DNA of 64,000 nucleotides from NCBI GenBank assembly GCA_016711805.1, contig JADJSH010000004.1, positions 14,733 to 78,732 on the forward strand, read 5' to 3'. The stretch is from Bacteroidota bacterium. GTDB lineage: Bacteria > Bacteroidota > Bacteroidia > B-17B0 > Aurantibacillaceae. Shown one piece after another: positions 9,539 through 17,842 of this stretch (positions within the stretch are counted from its first letter, which is position 1; each line of letters begins with the position of its first letter). The notes under the pieces are model-generated. The model ran no database searches. It saw nothing but the letters and a program-made list of their open reading frames with translations, and was not told where the DNA came from. A program made the position numbers and the translations under genes.

Positions 9539-10042
9539 TTATACCCAGCCACATACAATGCCGCCCATAATGGCTAAGCAAATGATCCAGTAACCCGTGT
9601 TAATGGCAATGTATTTAAATCCCTTACGTTCAAACATAGCATTGGTTGCTAAAATTGGCATTACAAGAAATAAACCACTTAATACGCCATGGAACGCACC
9701 GTGACCAAATGTGCGATGCCCCGAACCTACTAGATCCATTACTTGTTTATAGATTGCACCTTCCGGTGTCGCTACATCTTTAATTTGCTCTTGATAGTCG
9801 AAGAATGCAGCTCCAATATGAAGTTGGTGGATAACTAGCATCTGACTGAAAAATGCTAATAGAAAGCTAAACACAAAGCTTAATCCGAAGATAACAGCCA
9901 TGTTTGCACCCTTTAATTTTTCTTCATCTAAGCCCGCTGCTTTCATCCAAGCATTTCCTAATACTTTTGGGTTATACCAGATAAACCCCACTACCAATGG
10001 CACTAGTGCCGCTACTAATACTGCTAAATAATTTATATCCAT
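9539..10042 (-). CDS. DUF1761-family integral membrane protein
   Basis: 167 residues with four predicted transmembrane segments (about 5-25, 48-70, 115-135, 145-165). The N-terminal GFIWYNPKVLGNAWMKAAG motif is characteristic of the DUF1761 family. Function unknown; members are small inner-membrane proteins. It is a single gene between the T9SS gene terminator and a repeat-containing spacer. Confidence 0.8.
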   Translation of the reverse strand: MDINYLAVLVAALVPLVVGFIWYNPKVLGNAWMKAAGLDEEKLKGANMAVIFGLSFVFSFLLAFFSQMLVIHQLHIGAAFFDYQEQIKDVATPEGAIYKQVMDLVGSGHRTFGHGAFHGVLSGLFLVMPILATNAMFERKGFKYIAINTGYWIICLAIMGGIVCGWV

Positions 10043-10142
10043 AATGTTTATGTTTTTGGTTTACTCAAATTTAGAGTAGGATAGGGGATTGTTTATTGAG
10101 GTTTATGTTTATTTGTAACAACATTGTGTTAGTAAGAGAATA

Positions 10143-10278
10143 GGAACACGGATTTTGCTGATTAAGCAGATTTTTATTTGTAGTTGTTTTAAAAGGCCAT
10201 AGGAAGGAGGATTAGGTGGATTATAGTTGTATGTTAAAAATTCGTGTTAATCAGTTCAATCCGTTTCATCTGTGTTCC
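10143..10278. repeat. MITE/REP-like inverted repeat element
   Basis: Within the gene-free stretch 10043-10399, a ~136-base element has imperfect terminal inverted repeats: GGAACACGGATT at 10143-10154 faces AATCCG...ATCTGTGTTCC ending at 10278. Variants of this GGAACAC(A/G)GAT...ATCTGTGTTCC palindrome recur as interspersed intergenic repeats in Bacteroidota genomes (recollection, not searched). It encodes nothing convincing. The rest of the stretch holds a second short repeat and the rplQ terminator. Confidence 0.5.
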
Positions 10279-10309
10279 AATTATTTTTCTCCTGCTCCCC
10301 TTCTTCGCT

Positions 10310-10328
10310 GGCTGAGCTTGTCGAAGCC
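10310..10328. repeat. Short interspersed repeat containing GCTGAGCTTGTCGAAG
   Basis: This 19-base stretch contains the widespread intergenic word CTTCGACAAGCTCAG (reverse strand), known to me as a common repeat of unknown function in many Bacteroidota and other bacteria. It sits between the inverted repeat element and the rplQ terminator. Confidence 0.4.
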
Positions 10329-10339
10329 AAGTGGGAGGA

Positions 10340-10376
10340 AATAAAAAATCCCCAACTACATAGTAATTGAGGATTT
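10340..10376 (-). terminator. Terminator of the str-S10-spc-alpha operon
   Basis: 10-bp stem with one wobble (10367-10376 with 10346-10355), followed on the minus strand by a T-rich tract. It starts 24 bases after the rplQ stop. Confidence 0.7.
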
Positions 10377-10399
10377 CTACAAACTTTAAAATTATAGGA

Positions 10400-10879
10400 T
10401 TATTCTGCTCCTTCTGATTTAGTTTCAGTAGTACCAGTAGCATCAGTTGTTTTTTTAGCGCGGCTACGACGAGTAGTTTTAGCTTTTTCAACTTTAGCAG
10501 TTTTACCGTTCGAATAAATTTCGTTGAAATCAACTAATTCAATTAACGCCATTTCAGCTGCATCACCTTGTCTGTTTCCAGTTTTGATGATACGAGTGTA
10601 ACCACCGTTTCTTTCAGCAACTTTAACAGATACTTCTTTAAATAATAAAGAAACGATTTCTTTACTTTTTAAGTAAGCAAATACTGTTCTACGGCTGTGG
10701 GTAGAATCATCTTTACTTCTGTTAATGATTGGCTCAACATAAGTTCTTAAAGCTTTAGCTTTAGCTAAAGTTGTGAAAATACGTTTGTGCTCGATTAAAG
10801 AACAAGCCATATTGCTCATTAACGCCTTACGGTGAGAAGCTGTTCTACCTAAATTATTTATTTTATCTCCGTGTCTCAT
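10400..10879 (-). CDS. rplQ: 50S ribosomal protein L17
   Basis: 159 residues. The conserved core starts MRHGDKINNLGRTASHRKALMSNM. The C-terminal ~35 residues form a Lys/Thr/Ala/Glu-rich extension typical of Bacteroidota L17. It binds 23S rRNA near the exit tunnel. It is the last gene of the ribosomal operon, 63 bases after rpoA and directly followed by a terminator. Confidence 0.97.
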   Translation of the reverse strand: MRHGDKINNLGRTASHRKALMSNMACSLIEHKRIFTTLAKAKALRTYVEPIINRSKDDSTHSRRTVFAYLKSKEIVSLLFKEVSVKVAERNGGYTRIIKTGNRQGDAAEMALIELVDFNEIYSNGKTAKVEKAKTTRRSRAKKTTDATGTTETKSEGAE

Positions 10880-10942
10880 TTTATTTCTTGGTTCAAAATT
10901 GAAGGTTTAAGATTCAAAATCTTTAACGTTTAATTTTAGTTA

Positions 10943-11935
10943 TTAATCTTTGTCTAATTTATATTTTACTACATTCATTCCAAATTGTAACCCTTTTGTT
11001 GATACTAAGTCTTCAAGTTCAGTTAAAGATTTCTTACCAAAATTACGGAATTTTAAAAGGTCATTTTTATTGAATGATACAAGTTCTCCTAATGTCTCAA
11101 CATCTGCAGCTTTTAAGCAATTTAAAGCACGTACAGATAAATCCATGTCAACTAATTTAGTTTTTAATAATTGACGCATGTGTAATGATGTTTCATCAAA
11201 TTCCTCTTCAGATTTTTTCTCTTCAGAATCCAATGTGATTTTCTCATCAGAAAACAACATGAAATGGTGAATTAAAATTTTAGCTGCTTCTTTCAAAGCT
11301 TCTTTCGGGTGGATAGATCCATCAGAAACGATATCTAAAATTAATTTTTCGTAATCCGTTTTTTGTTCAACACGGTAGTTTTCAATCGTGTATTTTACAT
11401 TTTTAATCGGAGTATAGATAGAATCGATGAAGATAGTTCCTTGAGGTGCAGAGTTAGTTTTGTTTTCTTCTGCAGGCACATATCCACGACCTTTATCAAT
11501 TGTTAATTCGATTTTTAATTTTACATTACTTTCGCAATTAAAAATTACTAAATCTGGGTTTAAAATTTGGAACCCATTAGCAAACTTACCAATTTCACCA
11601 GCAGTAAATTTTTCGTTTCCAGCAAAGTGAATAACGATTTTTTCTACATCATGATTATCTAATTGTTTCTTGAAACGAACTTGTTTTAAGTTTAAGATAA
11701 TTTCAGTAACATCTTCAACAACACCTTTGATAGTTGAAAATTCGTGATCTACGCCTTCAATTCTTACGCTAGTGATAGCGTGTCCTTCTAATGAAGATAA
11801 TAAAATACGACGTAAAGAGTTACCTATAGTGATACCGAAACCTGGTTCTAACGGACGGAATTCAAATTGTCCTTCAGTTTCGGTAGAGTTAATCATAACA
11901 ACCTTATCTGGTTTTACGAAATTTAATATTGCCAT
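10943..11935 (-). CDS. rpoA: RNA polymerase alpha subunit
   Basis: 330 residues, normal length. The N-terminal domain (about 1-235, RPLEPGFGITIGNSLRRILLSS) dimerises and scaffolds polymerase assembly. The C-terminal domain (about 250-325) contains the helix-hairpin-helix region (LNCLKAADVETLGELV, FRNFGKKSLTELE) that contacts UP-element DNA and activators. It lies 41 bases after rpsD in the alpha operon segment. Confidence 0.98.
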   Translation of the reverse strand: MAILNFVKPDKVVMINSTETEGQFEFRPLEPGFGITIGNSLRRILLSSLEGHAITSVRIEGVDHEFSTIKGVVEDVTEIILNLKQVRFKKQLDNHDVEKIVIHFAGNEKFTAGEIGKFANGFQILNPDLVIFNCESNVKLKIELTIDKGRGYVPAEENKTNSAPQGTIFIDSIYTPIKNVKYTIENYRVEQKTDYEKLILDIVSDGSIHPKEALKEAAKILIHHFMLFSDEKITLDSEEKKSEEEFDETSLHMRQLLKTKLVDMDLSVRALNCLKAADVETLGELVSFNKNDLLKFRNFGKKSLTELEDLVSTKGLQFGMNVVKYKLDKD

Positions 11936-11976
11936 TTTATTAATTTATATAGGTTAAAAAAAAATGCTAATTAGGA

Positions 11977-12582
11977 TTATTTAGAGTACAACTCGACGAT
12001 TAGTTGTTCTTTAATATTTTCTGGGATTTGAGAACGCTCTGGTACAGAAATGAATTTACCTGTAAAAGAGTTTTTGTCGAAATCTAACCAAGAATATTTA
12101 TTTACAGATCCTGATAAAGAATGAGTAATTGCTTCTAATGATTGAGATTTTTCACGAACACCTACAACATCACCAGCTTTTAATGTATAAGAAGCGATAT
12201 TTACTACGTTACCGTTTACAGTAATGTGAGCGTGAGAAACTAATTGACGAGCAGCTCTACGAGAAGGTGCAATACCTAAACGATAAACTACGTTATCTAA
12301 ACGAGATTCGATTAATTGTAATAATACTTCACCAGTAATACCGTGTGCACGTGCAGCTCTATCAAACGTTCTCGCGAATTGTTTTTCTAAGATACCGTAA
12401 GTGTATTTAGCTTTTTGCTTTTCCATTAACTGGATAGCATATTCAGATTTCTTACCTTTTTTCTTAGTATTTCCGTGTTGCCCAGGAGGGTAATTTTTTT
12501 TCTCTAATGCTTTATCTGGGCCAAAAATTGGCTCTCTGAATTTTCTTGCAATCTTAGATTTAGGACCTGTATATCTTGCCAT
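11977..12582 (-). CDS. rpsD: 30S ribosomal protein S4
   Basis: 201 residues. N-terminal MARYTGPKSKIARKFREPIFG, then an S4 RNA-binding domain (LIESRLDNVVYRLGIAPSRR...HAHITVNG). It is a primary 16S binder that starts small-subunit body assembly and, in other bacteria, represses its own operon. No leader structure was assessed here. 62 bases after rpsK. Confidence 0.98.
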   Translation of the reverse strand: MARYTGPKSKIARKFREPIFGPDKALEKKNYPPGQHGNTKKKGKKSEYAIQLMEKQKAKYTYGILEKQFARTFDRAARAHGITGEVLLQLIESRLDNVVYRLGIAPSRRAARQLVSHAHITVNGNVVNIASYTLKAGDVVGVREKSQSLEAITHSLSGSVNKYSWLDFDKNSFTGKFISVPERSQIPENIKEQLIVELYSK

Positions 12583-12644
12583 TTCTCTGTTTTATTTCTT
12601 CTATTATTAATTTTTATTTTGTGTATCAGCCTAAGCGCAATTGA

Positions 12645-13055
12645 CTAGCAACGACGTTTTTTAGGAGGACGACAACCATTGTGTGGCATTGGAGTGATAT
12701 CAATGATTTCAGTTACTTCAATTCCTGAAGTTGAAATTGTTCTGATAGCAGACTCTCTTCCTGCACCTGGACCTTTTACATATACTTTTACTTTACGTAA
12801 ACCTAAGTCAGCTGCTACTTTAGAGCAATCTGCTGCAGCTAATTGTGCTGCATAAGGAGTATTTTTCTTAGAACCACGGAATCCCATTTTACCAGCACTA
12901 GACCAAGAAATAACTTGACCTGCAGAGTTAGTTAAAGAGATAATGATGTTGTTGAATGTAGCGTTTAAGTGAGCTTCTCCAACTGCCTCTACCTTTACTA
13001 CTCTTTTCTTCGCGTTAGCTTTTGCTGCTGCTACTGATGATTGTTGTTTAGCCAT
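12645..13055 (-). CDS. rpsK: 30S ribosomal protein S11
   Basis: 136 residues. Core motifs HLNATFNNIIISLTNSAGQVI and KGPGAGRESAIR are present, as is the conserved C-terminal DITPMPHNGCRPPKKRR. It lines the platform of the small subunit near the mRNA exit. It follows rpsM by 24 bases. Confidence 0.98.
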   Translation of the reverse strand: MAKQQSSVAAAKANAKKRVVKVEAVGEAHLNATFNNIIISLTNSAGQVISWSSAGKMGFRGSKKNTPYAAQLAAADCSKVAADLGLRKVKVYVKGPGAGRESAIRTISTSGIEVTEIIDITPMPHNGCRPPKKRRC

Positions 13056-13079
13056 TTTAATTAAATGCTTATTTATTTA

Positions 13080-13457
13080 TTACTTAGTAACTTTTTTCTT
13101 GTTTGCAACGGTTTTACGTTTTCCTTTACGGATACGAGCGTTGGTTTTAGTACGTTGTCCACGAACTGGTAATCCATTACGGTGACGGATACCACGGTAA
13201 GAACCGATGTCTGTTAAACGTTTGATGTGTAAAGCAACTTCTGAACGAAGTCCACCTTCTACTTTAAAATTGTCGTTAACAATTTTACGGATAGCGTTTT
13301 GCTCGTCATCATTCCACTCATTCACTTTTTTGTTAAAGTCAATTCCAGCTTCAGTTAAAATACGTTGAGCTCTGCTACGTCCAATACCAAAAATGTAGGT
13401 TAATCCTATTTCTCCTCTTTTATTTTTTGGTAAATCTATACCTGCAATACGTGCCAT
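13080..13457 (-). CDS. rpsM: 30S ribosomal protein S13
   Basis: 125 residues, start MARIAGIDLPKNKRGEIGLTYI. A helix-two-turn-helix domain is followed by a basic tail (RGQRTKTNARIRKGKRKTV) that reaches the P site. It sits at the head of the small-subunit bridge to the large subunit. 42 bases after rpmJ. Confidence 0.98.
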   Translation of the reverse strand: MARIAGIDLPKNKRGEIGLTYIFGIGRSRAQRILTEAGIDFNKKVNEWNDDEQNAIRKIVNDNFKVEGGLRSEVALHIKRLTDIGSYRGIRHRNGLPVRGQRTKTNARIRKGKRKTVANKKKVTK

Positions 13458-13499
13458 TATTTATATACTTTGGTTTTAAAAGTTTGCGAAAATACGCAA

Positions 13500-13616
13500 T
13501 TATTTTTGTCTTTGTTTAAACTTTGGGTTTTTTTTGTTGATTATATACAACTTTCCTTTACGACGTACGATTTTGCAATCTACGCTTCTCTTTTTTATGG
13601 ATGCTCTAACTTTCAT
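13500..13616 (-). CDS. rpmJ: 50S ribosomal protein L36
   Basis: 38 residues from an ATG at 13616 to a TAA at 13500-13502, found by reading the gap between infA and rpsM. It starts MKVRASIKKRSVDCKIVRRK and ends NPKFKQRQK, matching L36 along its whole length. Only one cysteine (C14) remains of the four-ligand zinc site of C+ L36, so this is the zinc-free form. 29 bases after infA. Confidence 0.95.
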   Translation of the reverse strand: MKVRASIKKRSVDCKIVRRKGKLYIINKKNPKFKQRQK

Positions 13617-13645
13617 TTCCTTAGGTTATTTATATTTTTCTTTAA

Positions 13646-13864
13646 TTACTTATATCTGTATGTTATGCGTCCTTTTGAAAGATCGTAAGGGCTCATTTCC
13701 AATTTTACTTTATCGCCAGTTAATATTTTAATGTAGTGCATTCTCATTTTTCCTGAGATATGGGCAATTACTACATGTCCATTTTCCAATTCTACTCTGA
13801 ACATCGCATTACTTAACGATTCCAAAATAACTCCATCTAACTCAATATTTGCTTGTTTTGCCAT
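13646..13864 (-). CDS. infA: Translation initiation factor IF-1
   Basis: 72 residues, a single S1-like OB fold (MAKQANIELDGVILESLSNA...HVVIAHISGKMRMHYIKI). It occupies the A site of the 30S subunit during initiation. It starts 3 bases after the secY stop, so the two are translationally close. Confidence 0.97.
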   Translation of the reverse strand: MAKQANIELDGVILESLSNAMFRVELENGHVVIAHISGKMRMHYIKILTGDKVKLEMSPYDLSKGRITYRYK

Positions 13865-13867
13865 CTA

Positions 13868-15202
13868 TTAAGCTTGTTGCATTGTCATTTGGTTATTACT
13901 ACGACCTTTTATTCTTCCGTTCTTCATTAAACCATCATAATGGCGATTTAATAAATACGTTTCAATTTGTTGTAAAGTATCTAATACTACACCTACTAAG
14001 ATTAATAATGATGTTCCACCAAAGAAATCAGCAAAAGCACTATTAATTCCTAATTTGATAGCAATAGAAGGTAAAATTGCTACAAATGCTAAGAAGATAG
14101 CTCCTGGCAAAGTAATACGAGACATTACTGCATCAATAAACTCTGCTGTTGTTTTACCTGGTTTAACACCTGGCACAAAACCACCATTTTTCTTCATGTC
14201 ATCTGCCAATTGATTAGGATTAATCATAATAGCCGTGTAGAAATAAGTAAATGCAATAATCAATGTAGCAAAGATAAAGTTATACCAAAAACCATATCTA
14301 TCAGCAAATACACCACCAGTACCTCCAGAGAAGCCAGAAACGGCTGCTGGAATAAACATAATAGCTTGAGCAAAGATAATTGGCATAACACCTGCTGCAT
14401 TTACTTTTAAAGGTAAATACTGACGAACTCCACCAATTTGTTTGTCTCCAACTATTTTTTTAGCGTATTGTACCGGTATTCGTCTTGTTCCTTGCACTAA
14501 TAAAATACAACTAACAATGATGAATAATAAGAACACAATTTCTAATAAGAACATAATTAAACCACCGCCAGCACTTTGTAAACGTGAACCAAATTCAGAA
14601 GTAATTGCAAAGGGTAGGCGAGAGATGATACCAATCATAATTAATACAGAGATACCATTTCCAATACCTTTATCTGTAATTCTTTCTCCTAACCACATGA
14701 TGAACATAGTACCCGCAACTAAAATTAAAGTTGATTGGATACCAAACCAAGCGTGATCAATTGCTACAACACCTGGTTTAGAATAAACTTGTGCTGCTAA
14801 ATAACCTGGAGCTTGAACAGCAGTAACTGCTACTGTTAAGAAACGAGTATATTGATTGATTTTCTTACGTCCACTTTCTCCTTCTTTTTGCATTTTTTGG
14901 AAATATGGAACTGCCATACCCAATAATTGAATAATAATGGAAGCCGTGATGTAAGGCATAATACCTAAACCAAAGATAGAAGCTCTTGAGAATGCACCAC
15001 CAGCGAAAGCATTAATTAAAGCGATGATACCTCCGTCGTCAGCATTAGCATTAGCTGCTGTTAATACGTCAGTATCAATACCTGGTAATACAACATAAGA
15101 ACCCAAACGATAGATCAAGATAAGGCCAAGGGTTGTTAAAATCCTTTGCTTTAGCTCTTCTATCTTCCATATATTTTGGAAGGTTTCTATAAAACGTTTC
15201 AT
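13868..15202 (-). CDS. secY: Preprotein translocase subunit SecY
   Basis: 444 residues with ten predicted transmembrane helices, forming the SecYEG channel in the inner membrane. Typical motifs: the N-terminal LKQRILTTLGLILIYRLGSYV, the plug-region segment NAFAGGAFSRASIFGLGIMPYI and the cytosolic loop GERITDKGIGNGISVLI. It moves the signal-peptide proteins that then use T9SS. 9 bases after rplO and 3 before infA. Confidence 0.98.
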   Translation of the reverse strand: MKRFIETFQNIWKIEELKQRILTTLGLILIYRLGSYVVLPGIDTDVLTAANANADDGGIIALINAFAGGAFSRASIFGLGIMPYITASIIIQLLGMAVPYFQKMQKEGESGRKKINQYTRFLTVAVTAVQAPGYLAAQVYSKPGVVAIDHAWFGIQSTLILVAGTMFIMWLGERITDKGIGNGISVLIMIGIISRLPFAITSEFGSRLQSAGGGLIMFLLEIVFLLFIIVSCILLVQGTRRIPVQYAKKIVGDKQIGGVRQYLPLKVNAAGVMPIIFAQAIMFIPAAVSGFSGGTGGVFADRYGFWYNFIFATLIIAFTYFYTAIMINPNQLADDMKKNGGFVPGVKPGKTTAEFIDAVMSRITLPGAIFLAFVAILPSIAIKLGINSAFADFFGGTSLLILVGVVLDTLQQIETYLLNRHYDGLMKNGRIKGRSNNQMTMQQA

Positions 15203-15211
15203 ATATTGTTA

Positions 15212-15658
15212 TTAGATTTCTGTTGCTACTCCGCCTTTTGATTCAATAGCTGCTTTAGCTGTTGCAGTAAATGCGTGAACTGTAATATTTACTTTTGATT
15301 TTAATTCACCTCTACCCATAATTTTGATTATACTATTTTTAGAAGCTAAGCCATTTTCTAACAGTACATCACGTGTAATATCAGTAATGTTTTTTGTATC
15401 AACTAATTTTTGGATAGCATCTAAGTTTACACCTTTGTGATCAATACGGTTGACGTTTTTGAAACCAAATTTAGGAACACGACGTTGTAAAGGCATTTGA
15501 CCACCTTCAAAACCACGTTTCTTTTTGTTACCAGAACGAGATTGAGCACCTTTGTGACCTTGTGTAGCTGTACCGCCACCACCAGAACCTTGTCCGCGAC
15601 CTCTTCTAAAGTTATTTTTTACTGAACCTTCTGCAGGTGTTAATGAATTTAATTTCAT
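15212..15658 (-). CDS. rplO: 50S ribosomal protein L15
   Basis: 148 residues. The Gly/Arg/Lys-rich N-terminal extension (RRGRGQGSGGGGTATQGHKG) threads into 23S rRNA, and a globular C-terminal half follows. Late assembly protein of the large subunit. It lies 19 bases after rpmD and 9 before secY. Confidence 0.97.
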   Translation of the reverse strand: MKLNSLTPAEGSVKNNFRRGRGQGSGGGGTATQGHKGAQSRSGNKKKRGFEGGQMPLQRRVPKFGFKNVNRIDHKGVNLDAIQKLVDTKNITDITRDVLLENGLASKNSIIKIMGRGELKSKVNITVHAFTATAKAAIESKGGVATEI

Positions 15659-15677
15659 CTGAATTTCCTTTTATTAA

Positions 15678-15857
15678 TTAAATTTTTTCGATTGTCAATA
15701 AATGAGCAACTGCATTAATCATCCCTTGAACTTGAGGAGTTGCTTCTTTAATAATGCTATGGTTTAATTTTCTTAAACCTAAAGCTTGAACTGTTGCTTT
15801 TTGTCTAGCGTTCCTTTTGATAGGACTTTTAGATAATGTTACCTTAACTTGTGCCAT
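15678..15857 (-). CDS. rpmD: 50S ribosomal protein L30
   Basis: 59 residues from an ATG at 15857 to a TAA at 15678-15680, found between rpsE and rplO. The sequence opens MAQVKVTLSKSPIKRN, followed by RQKATVQALGLRKLNHS, which matches bacterial L30 throughout. Position between rpsE and rplO is the conserved spc-operon order. 11 bases after rpsE. Confidence 0.95.
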   Translation of the reverse strand: MAQVKVTLSKSPIKRNARQKATVQALGLRKLNHSIIKEATPQVQGMINAVAHLLTIEKI

Positions 15858-15868
15858 TTTGTATGTTA

Positions 15869-16385
15869 TTATCCGTTAAATACTTTGTCTAAATTAATTC
15901 CTCTTTGTCTTGAAATCGCTAATGGATCACGCATTTTAGCTAAAGCATCAATAGTAGCTTTTACCACGTTGTGTGGGTTTGAAGAACCTTTTGATTTAGC
16001 TAATACATCAGTAATACCAACGCTTTCTAAAACTGCACGCATCGCACCACCAGCAATTACACCAGTACCGTGAGCAGCTGGTTTTAAGAAAACTCTTGAA
16101 CCACCAAACTTACCATTTTCTGAGTGAGGAACTGTACCTTTCAATACAGAAACTTTCACTAAATTTTTCTTAGCATCATCAATACCTTTAGTGATAGCAT
16201 CTGTAACTTCATTTGCTTTTCCTAATCCGTATCCTACAACACCTTTCTCATCACCAACAACAACGATAGCAGCGAAACTAAAGTGACGACCACCTTTTGT
16301 AACTTTGGTTACGTTGTATCGCAACTAATTTATCTTTTAGTTCGATGTCTGTTGACTTTACTTTTTTTACAACTTCTTTTGACAT
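15869..16385 (-). CDS. rpsE: 30S ribosomal protein S5, interrupted by a 2-base deletion
   Basis: The S5 body (TKVTKGGRHFSFAAIVVVGD... to KMRDPLAISRQRGINLDKVFNG) is open from about 16312 to 15869. The real start, an ATG at 16385, opens MSKEVVKKVKSTDIELKDKL followed by VAIQR in a different frame. The frames meet near 16311, where CGTAACC stands for an expected CGT-GTA-ACC, so two bases (GT) appear lost. Restoring them gives exactly 172 residues with an intact S5 N-terminal domain. A TTG at 16324 would make a truncated protein lacking the first ~21 residues, which is unlikely for an essential protein. S5 is needed for decoding accuracy and 30S assembly. I favour an assembly error. Confidence 0.93.
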
Positions 16386-16410
16386 GTTATGTATGTTCTT
16401 TTTATACTAA

Positions 16411-16767
16411 TTAAAATTTTAAACCTGCTTCGCGAGCTCCTTCAGCCAACGATTTAATACGACCATGGTATAAGTAACCATTTCTGTCAAATACTACTGA
16501 GCTGATTCCAGCAGTTGTAGCTCTTTCAGCAATTAATTTACCTACTGCTTTAGCTTGATCAACTTTGTTTGCTTTTGAACCTTTGATAGTTTTATCATCA
16601 GAACCAGCTGCTAAAATTGTTTTACCTGCTAAATCATCCACTAATTGTGCGAATATACCTGAGTTACTTCTGAATACACTTAATCTAGGTGTAGTAGCAG
16701 TTCCGTTTACAGTTTTACGGATTTTAAATTTAATGCGTTCTCTTCTTTGTTTTTTATTCAGTGCCAT
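16411..16767 (-). CDS. rplR: 50S ribosomal protein L18
   Basis: 118 residues, start MALNKKQRRERIKFKIRK. The C-terminal FDRNGYLYHGRIKSLAEGAREAGL is the L18 hallmark. It binds 5S rRNA together with L5. 42 bases after rplF, 25 before rpsE. Confidence 0.97.
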   Translation of the reverse strand: MALNKKQRRERIKFKIRKTVNGTATTPRLSVFRSNSGIFAQLVDDLAGKTILAAGSDDKTIKGSKANKVDQAKAVGKLIAERATTAGISSVVFDRNGYLYHGRIKSLAEGAREAGLKF

Positions 16768-16809
16768 CTTTCCAGTTTTTTGAAGATGATTAATACTAAT
16801 TGAATTATG

Positions 16810-17364
16810 TTATTTTTTACTTGCAGATTTACCAGCTTTACGGCGTAAAATTTCGCCAGCAAATTTGATACCTTTACCTTTGTACGGCTCAGGTTTACGT
16901 AAACTACGTATTTTAGCTGCAACCATTCCGATTAATTGTTTATCAGAACTTTCTAAAATTACTTTAGGATTTTGTCCCTTTTCAGAAGTTGTCGTAATTT
17001 TAATTTCGTTTGGTAATTCAAACACAACGTTGTGAGAATAACCTAAAGCTAATTCTAATAATTGACCTTTGTTAGTAGCACGGTAACCTACACCAACTAA
17101 CTCTTGTTCTGTTTTATATCCTTCAGAAACACCTGTAACCATATTAGCGATTAAAGAACGGTATAAACCGTGTAATGCTCTGTGACGTTTTTGATCTGTT
17201 GGACGAGATACGTTAATAACACCGTCTTCTAATTTTACGATCATATCAGGATCAATAGTCTCTGATAATGAACCTAATTTCCCTTTAACTGAAACTGTTG
17301 TTCCAGCGATGTTTACTTCTACACCTGCAGGTACTGTGATTGGTAATTTTCCTATACGTGACAT
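16810..17364 (-). CDS. rplF: 50S ribosomal protein L6
   Basis: 184 residues starting MSRIGKLPITVPAGVEV. The open frame extends 18 codons further upstream, but I chose the ATG at 17364: the protein then begins like other L6 proteins and the start is preceded by GGGAGG with a 7-base spacing, an unusually good Shine-Dalgarno for this phylum. The extension would also overlap rpsH. Two L6 folds and the C-terminal KPEPYKGKGIKF motif are present. L6 sits near the factor-binding stalk base. Confidence 0.96.
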   Translation of the reverse strand: MSRIGKLPITVPAGVEVNIAGTTVSVKGKLGSLSETIDPDMIVKLEDGVINVSRPTDQKRHRALHGLYRSLIANMVTGVSEGYKTEQELVGVGYRATNKGQLLELALGYSHNVVFELPNEIKITTTSEKGQNPKVILESSDKQLIGMVAAKIRSLRKPEPYKGKGIKFAGEILRRKAGKSASKK

Positions 17365-17370
17365 GTTTTT

Positions 17371-17378
17371 TCCTCCCT
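17371..17378 (-). promoter_or_regulatory. Shine-Dalgarno sequence of rplF
   Basis: On the minus strand AGGGAGG precedes the rplF ATG by 7 bases. Most genes in this window lack such a site, as usual in Bacteroidota. It decides the rplF start. Confidence 0.6.
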
Positions 17379-17383
17379 CTAAA

Positions 17384-17782
17384 TTATGAAATGTAACATA
17401 AAACTTCTCCACCAACATTAAGCTTTTTAGCTTCTTTATCAGTCATTACACCTTTTGATGTAGAGATAATAGCAATACCTAACCCGTTTAATACTTTAGG
17501 CATAGTATCAACACCAGCATACTTACGTAAACCTGGTTTAGAAACTCTATCCAAAGTGCGGATTGCTGATAGTTTGTTTGTTGAATTGTATTTCAAGGCT
17601 ATTTTAATAGTTCCTTGTTTTTTCTCGTTCTCCTCAAACTTGTAGTTTAAGATATATCCTTTTTCGAAAAGAATCTTAGTGATTTCTTTTTTAAGGTTTG
17701 AAGCTGGAATCTCAACGATTCTGTGGTTTGCGCTGATGGCGTTTCTTACTCGCGTAAGGTAATCTGATACTGTATCTGTCAT
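17384..17782 (-). CDS. rpsH: 30S ribosomal protein S8
   Basis: 132 residues, MTDTVSDYLTRVRNAISANH at the N-terminus and LGIAIISTSKGVMTDKEA near the C-terminus as in S8. It binds 16S helix 21; in E. coli it represses the spc operon. 60 bases after rpsN, 19 before the rplF start. Confidence 0.97.
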   Translation of the reverse strand: MTDTVSDYLTRVRNAISANHRIVEIPASNLKKEITKILFEKGYILNYKFEENEKKQGTIKIALKYNSTNKLSAIRTLDRVSKPGLRKYAGVDTMPKVLNGLGIAIISTSKGVMTDKEAKKLNVGGEVLCYIS

Positions 17783-17842
17783 TTTATTTGATTTTATATG
17801 TTATCCCGACTTTCAGGATAATTATACGTTAATACTCTTATT

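Noticed and set aside
10234..10533. A 99-residue minus-strand open frame ending in the spacer after rplQ
   Set aside because: It overlaps the end of rplQ in another frame and continues into repeat DNA and the terminator; low-complexity Leu/Lys composition shows it is a shadow.
16311..16313. Programmed ribosomal frameshifting in rpsE
   Set aside because: There is no slippery heptamer or downstream pseudoknot evident, S5 is not known to use frameshifting, and similar breaks are found in many unrelated genes here.
16810..17418. A 202-residue L6 starting at 17418
   Set aside because: The extra N-terminus translates the rpsH 3' end and the Shine-Dalgarno; the 17364 ATG gives the family-typical start.
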